Assembly (NCBI RefSeq): GCF_005577435.1
Contig: NZ_CP040396.1
Coordinates: 2,042,501-2,106,500, forward strand
DNA from: Paenibacillus algicola
GTDB lineage: Bacteria > Bacillota > Bacilli > Paenibacillales > Paenibacillaceae
DNA length: 64,000 bases
Direction: 5' to 3'
Under the pieces are notes generated by a model. That model saw only the letters and a list, made by a program, of their open reading frames with translations. It was not told the origin of the DNA and ran no database searches. Both the position numbers and the translations under genes were made by a program. Below are positions 61,925 to 64,000 of the stretch, piece after piece; position 1 is the first letter of the stretch, and every line of letters starts with the position of its first letter.

Positions 61925-62062
61925 GCAATCCATAGTACAATGGATAGTAAAGAAACAAGACCTTCAGTTATAGGAGTCACCACCTTTGCAATGCTTTGTT
62001 AGGTTTATAAAGGATACAGAGTTGAACCCAGGGTAACATATTAGGAGAGAGGATGAAAAAAA

Positions 62063-62707
62063 GTGATGCATGGCCAAGGCATTATATTTGATATGGACAA
62101 TACCTTATTGCAATCCCGGATTGATTTTGAGTCCATGAAGTCTCACACCTACCAATTCTGTGTGGAGCAGGGGCTGTTATCCCCGGAATGCCTGTTATCA
62201 GAGCATACAACCTCTACACTGATTGAGGAAGCCAAAGCATCCGGCTTGATGACGGAAGAGCGGTTAGCGGCGCTATGGGGCATTGCGGAGCGTTATGAGA
62301 CCGAGGGAATGCTGCAGGCTGAATTGGAGCCGGGGGCGAAGGAGCTCCTGCAGTCCTTGAAAGGGAAATATCACCTGGTCGTCGTTACAAATAATGCAAC
62401 ACAGGCGGCGATAAAGGCTTTGAAAAATTATGAGATCCAGGTAGAATTTGAATATGTTGTGGGAAGGGAATATATGGAGGCCTTAAAGCCTGCACCCGGT
62501 GGATTTCAGTATGTGCTGAACCAATATCATCACCTGAAGCCTTCCGACTGGCTCTCGGTTGGAGACAGCTGGATTGATGGAAAAGCTTCGCAGGCAGCTG
62601 GTATTCCTTTTGTGGCCTACCGCAGCGATCCTGTTCAGCTAAAATCCAAGGGCGTGCTCCCGCTTGGCGTGATTTCCCATCTTGCCGAGCTTCCGCAATG
62701 GCTGTAA
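62063..62707 (+). CDS. HAD-family hydrolase (phosphoglycolate phosphatase-like)
   Basis: A 214-aa phosphatase of the haloacid dehalogenase superfamily. Motif I is FDMDNTLL with nucleophile and acid Asp; motif II VVVTNNA; motif III Lys in ALKPAPG; motif IV VGDSWIDGKA. A helical cap (about residues 20-85) lies between motifs I and II, as in subclass I. GTG 62063 and ATG 62066 are both possible starts behind GGAGAGAGG. The substrate is unknown. It ends 22 bp before the GH9 gene and may be cotranscribed with it. Confidence 0.85.
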   Translation: MMHGQGIIFDMDNTLLQSRIDFESMKSHTYQFCVEQGLLSPECLLSEHTTSTLIEEAKASGLMTEERLAALWGIAERYETEGMLQAELEPGAKELLQSLKGKYHLVVVTNNATQAAIKALKNYEIQVEFEYVVGREYMEALKPAPGGFQYVLNQYHHLKPSDWLSVGDSWIDGKASQAAGIPFVAYRSDPVQLKSKGVLPLGVISHLAELPQWL

Positions 62708-62729
62708 AGAAGATGAAGGAGGGGGCATC

Positions 62730-64000
62730 ATGTCCAAGGTAAAAAGTAGAGGGATTCTCGTGAACCAGATTGGATATGCCGCGCATCATGTAAAAGGCTT
62801 GTTGCTTACCGGCACGGAGCCGACGTTTCACATTTATAACGAAATGACGGAGGAGCTTGTCTATTCCGGTGAAGCAGAAGGACCGGTGCAGGACGATGAC
62901 AGTGGGAGTGTAGTGTTTCAAGGAGATTTCACGGAGCTGCAGACGCCTGGCCGATATTATGCCGTCGCATCGGGGATGGAGCGTTCCGCTTCTTTTATTA
63001 TTGAGGAGAAGCCGTATGAAGAGCTCCAGCAGGGCTTATTAAAAGCGTTCTATTATTTTCGCTGTGGCACGGAGCTGGAAGAGGAATTCGCCGGACCTTG
63101 GGGACATGCAGCATGTCACACCGAGCCAGGGGTGATCTATGATCAAGCGTCGCAGAAGCTGGATGGGAATGGAGGATGGCATGATGCCGGAGATTATGGC
63201 AAATACGTCGTTCCCGGGGCTAAGGCGGTCGCGGATCTGCTGCTTGCCTTTGAGCTGTATCCGGCAGCCTTTACAGCTGCTCTGCCTCTTCCGGAAAGTG
63301 ACAGAATCATGCCGGATGTGCTTCATGAATGCAAAGTAGAGCTGGAGTGGCTGTTCAAGATGCAGAATCAAGAAAGTGGCGGCTCCTATCATAAACTGAC
63401 CACTCGCAGCTTTCCCGATCTGCATGTGATGCCGGAAGAGGATGAAGGAGAGCTGGTATTCTCACCGATCAGCGCCACAGCTACAGCGTGTCACACTGCT
63501 GTTATGGCTCTGGCTGCCCGGCTATATCAGCCTTATGATGCTACCTTTGCTATAGAATGTCTTCGCTCCAGCTTGAACAGCTATCGGTGGCTGGACAACC
63601 ATCCGCAAGCTCCGGGGTTTACCAATCCCGAAGGGATTACAACCGGTGAGTACGGCGACGATCAGGATGTTGATGAACGTTTCTGGGCCGCAGCCGAGCT
63701 TTATCGAACAACAGGTGATGAAATGTATCATAAGCAGCTGCGGAAGCTGGCGGAAGAGGAATTCTCCAAGACGGAGCTGGGCTGGGCGGATATGGGTGGA
63801 TATGGCACCTTCAGCTATTTACTGAACGGGGAAGGCGGAAGCGATCCTCAAGTATACGCTCTTCTGAAACAGCAGGTGCTAGCTGAGGCAGATAGGCTGC
63901 TTAAGGTGGCGAGCCATAACGGCTATCAGATTGCTATGGAGGAACAGGATTATATATGGGGCAGCAATATGGTGCTGCTGAATAGAGCAATGTTCGTGCT
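62730..64000 (+). CDS. Glycoside hydrolase family 9 enzyme, partial (runs off the right edge)
   Basis: 423 codons are visible without a stop. An N-terminal Ig-like (CelD_N) domain (about residues 1-90) starts KSRGILVNQIGYAAHHVKG. The GH9 (alpha/alpha)6 barrel follows: GGWHDAGDYGKYVVPGA contains the conserved DAGD aspartates, then ECKVELEWLFKMQ and GEYGDDQDVDERFWAAAELY. The second catalytic Glu lies near the C-terminus, beyond the window. No signal peptide is visible, which points to an intracellular oligosaccharide hydrolase rather than a secreted cellulase. The ATG follows GAAGGAGGGGG. Confidence 0.87.
   Translation, partial: MSKVKSRGILVNQIGYAAHHVKGLLLTGTEPTFHIYNEMTEELVYSGEAEGPVQDDDSGSVVFQGDFTELQTPGRYYAVASGMERSASFIIEEKPYEELQQGLLKAFYYFRCGTELEEEFAGPWGHAACHTEPGVIYDQASQKLDGNGGWHDAGDYGKYVVPGAKAVADLLLAFELYPAAFTAALPLPESDRIMPDVLHECKVELEWLFKMQNQESGGSYHKLTTRSFPDLHVMPEEDEGELVFSPISATATACHTAVMALAARLYQPYDATFAIECLRSSLNSYRWLDNHPQAPGFTNPEGITTGEYGDDQDVDERFWAAAELYRTTGDEMYHKQLRKLAEEEFSKTELGWADMGGYGTFSYLLNGEGGSDPQVYALLKQQVLAEADRLLKVASHNGYQIAMEEQDYIWGSNMVLLNRAMFV

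Overview
The window reads as a low-to-moderate GC Firmicute chromosome, most likely Paenibacillus or a close relative. The supporting evidence is the asnS-dnaD and nth genes known from Bacillales, two muramidase-type amidases with copper-amine-oxidase-like stalk domains, GerMN lipoproteins, an S-layer-homology protein, a double-headed bacterial dynamin, a tRNA-Pro T-box and a GH9 glycosidase. No rRNA, tRNA, prophage, CRISPR array or complete insertion sequence is visible. Most of the window is ordinary core chromosome; the unusual material is in regulation, repeats and gene architecture.

Layout. 1-7.4 kb (+): the end of an MTA/SAH deaminase, tseB (ypmB), a membrane protein coupled to a short FtsH-like protease, then hydroxyacyl-CoA dehydrogenase-ackA and asnS-dnaD. 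7.5-10.3 kb (+): a GH13 alpha-glucosidase and a serine hydrolase. 10.3-17.7 kb (-): a proB-proA-proC-mtnW-mtnX-mtnB operon behind a proline T-box, with mtnE upstream on the same strand and mtnU divergent from mtnE. 18.7-20.8 kb: a 62-residue protein with a SigB/SigF-like promoter, a 51-bp tandem-repeat array, and a LysR regulator divergent from leuCD, with two matching operator clusters between them.

23.2-30.5 kb (+): an envelope cluster made of a tandem duplication (amidase plus GerMN lipoprotein, twice) followed by a large SLH protein. 30.5-41 kb: nth, a small conserved-looking protein, the 1205-aa dynamin, a heterodimeric ABC exporter, a GNAT protein, a secreted CAP/SCP protein and a 141-bp nested-palindrome element. 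41-49.4 kb (+): an SGNH hydrolase, an ABC-2 type exporter, parE-parC (topoisomerase IV) and a MarR regulator. 49.4-53.1 kb (-): a MutS2-like ATPase without the Smr domain, a methyltransferase and a pseudouridine synthase. A long non-coding stretch with several hairpins follows.

53.8-64 kb: an NlpC/P60 hydrolase, a small GNAT protein, an Sm-like protein, the phosphate uptake operon pstSCAB with a Pho-box promoter and an attenuator after pstS, the arsenic genes arsR-arsB-arsC, a HAD phosphatase, and a GH9 enzyme that runs off the end. Start codons were chosen by Shine-Dalgarno spacing where the longest frame was implausible. Functions are assigned by recognising family motifs by eye, without database searches.
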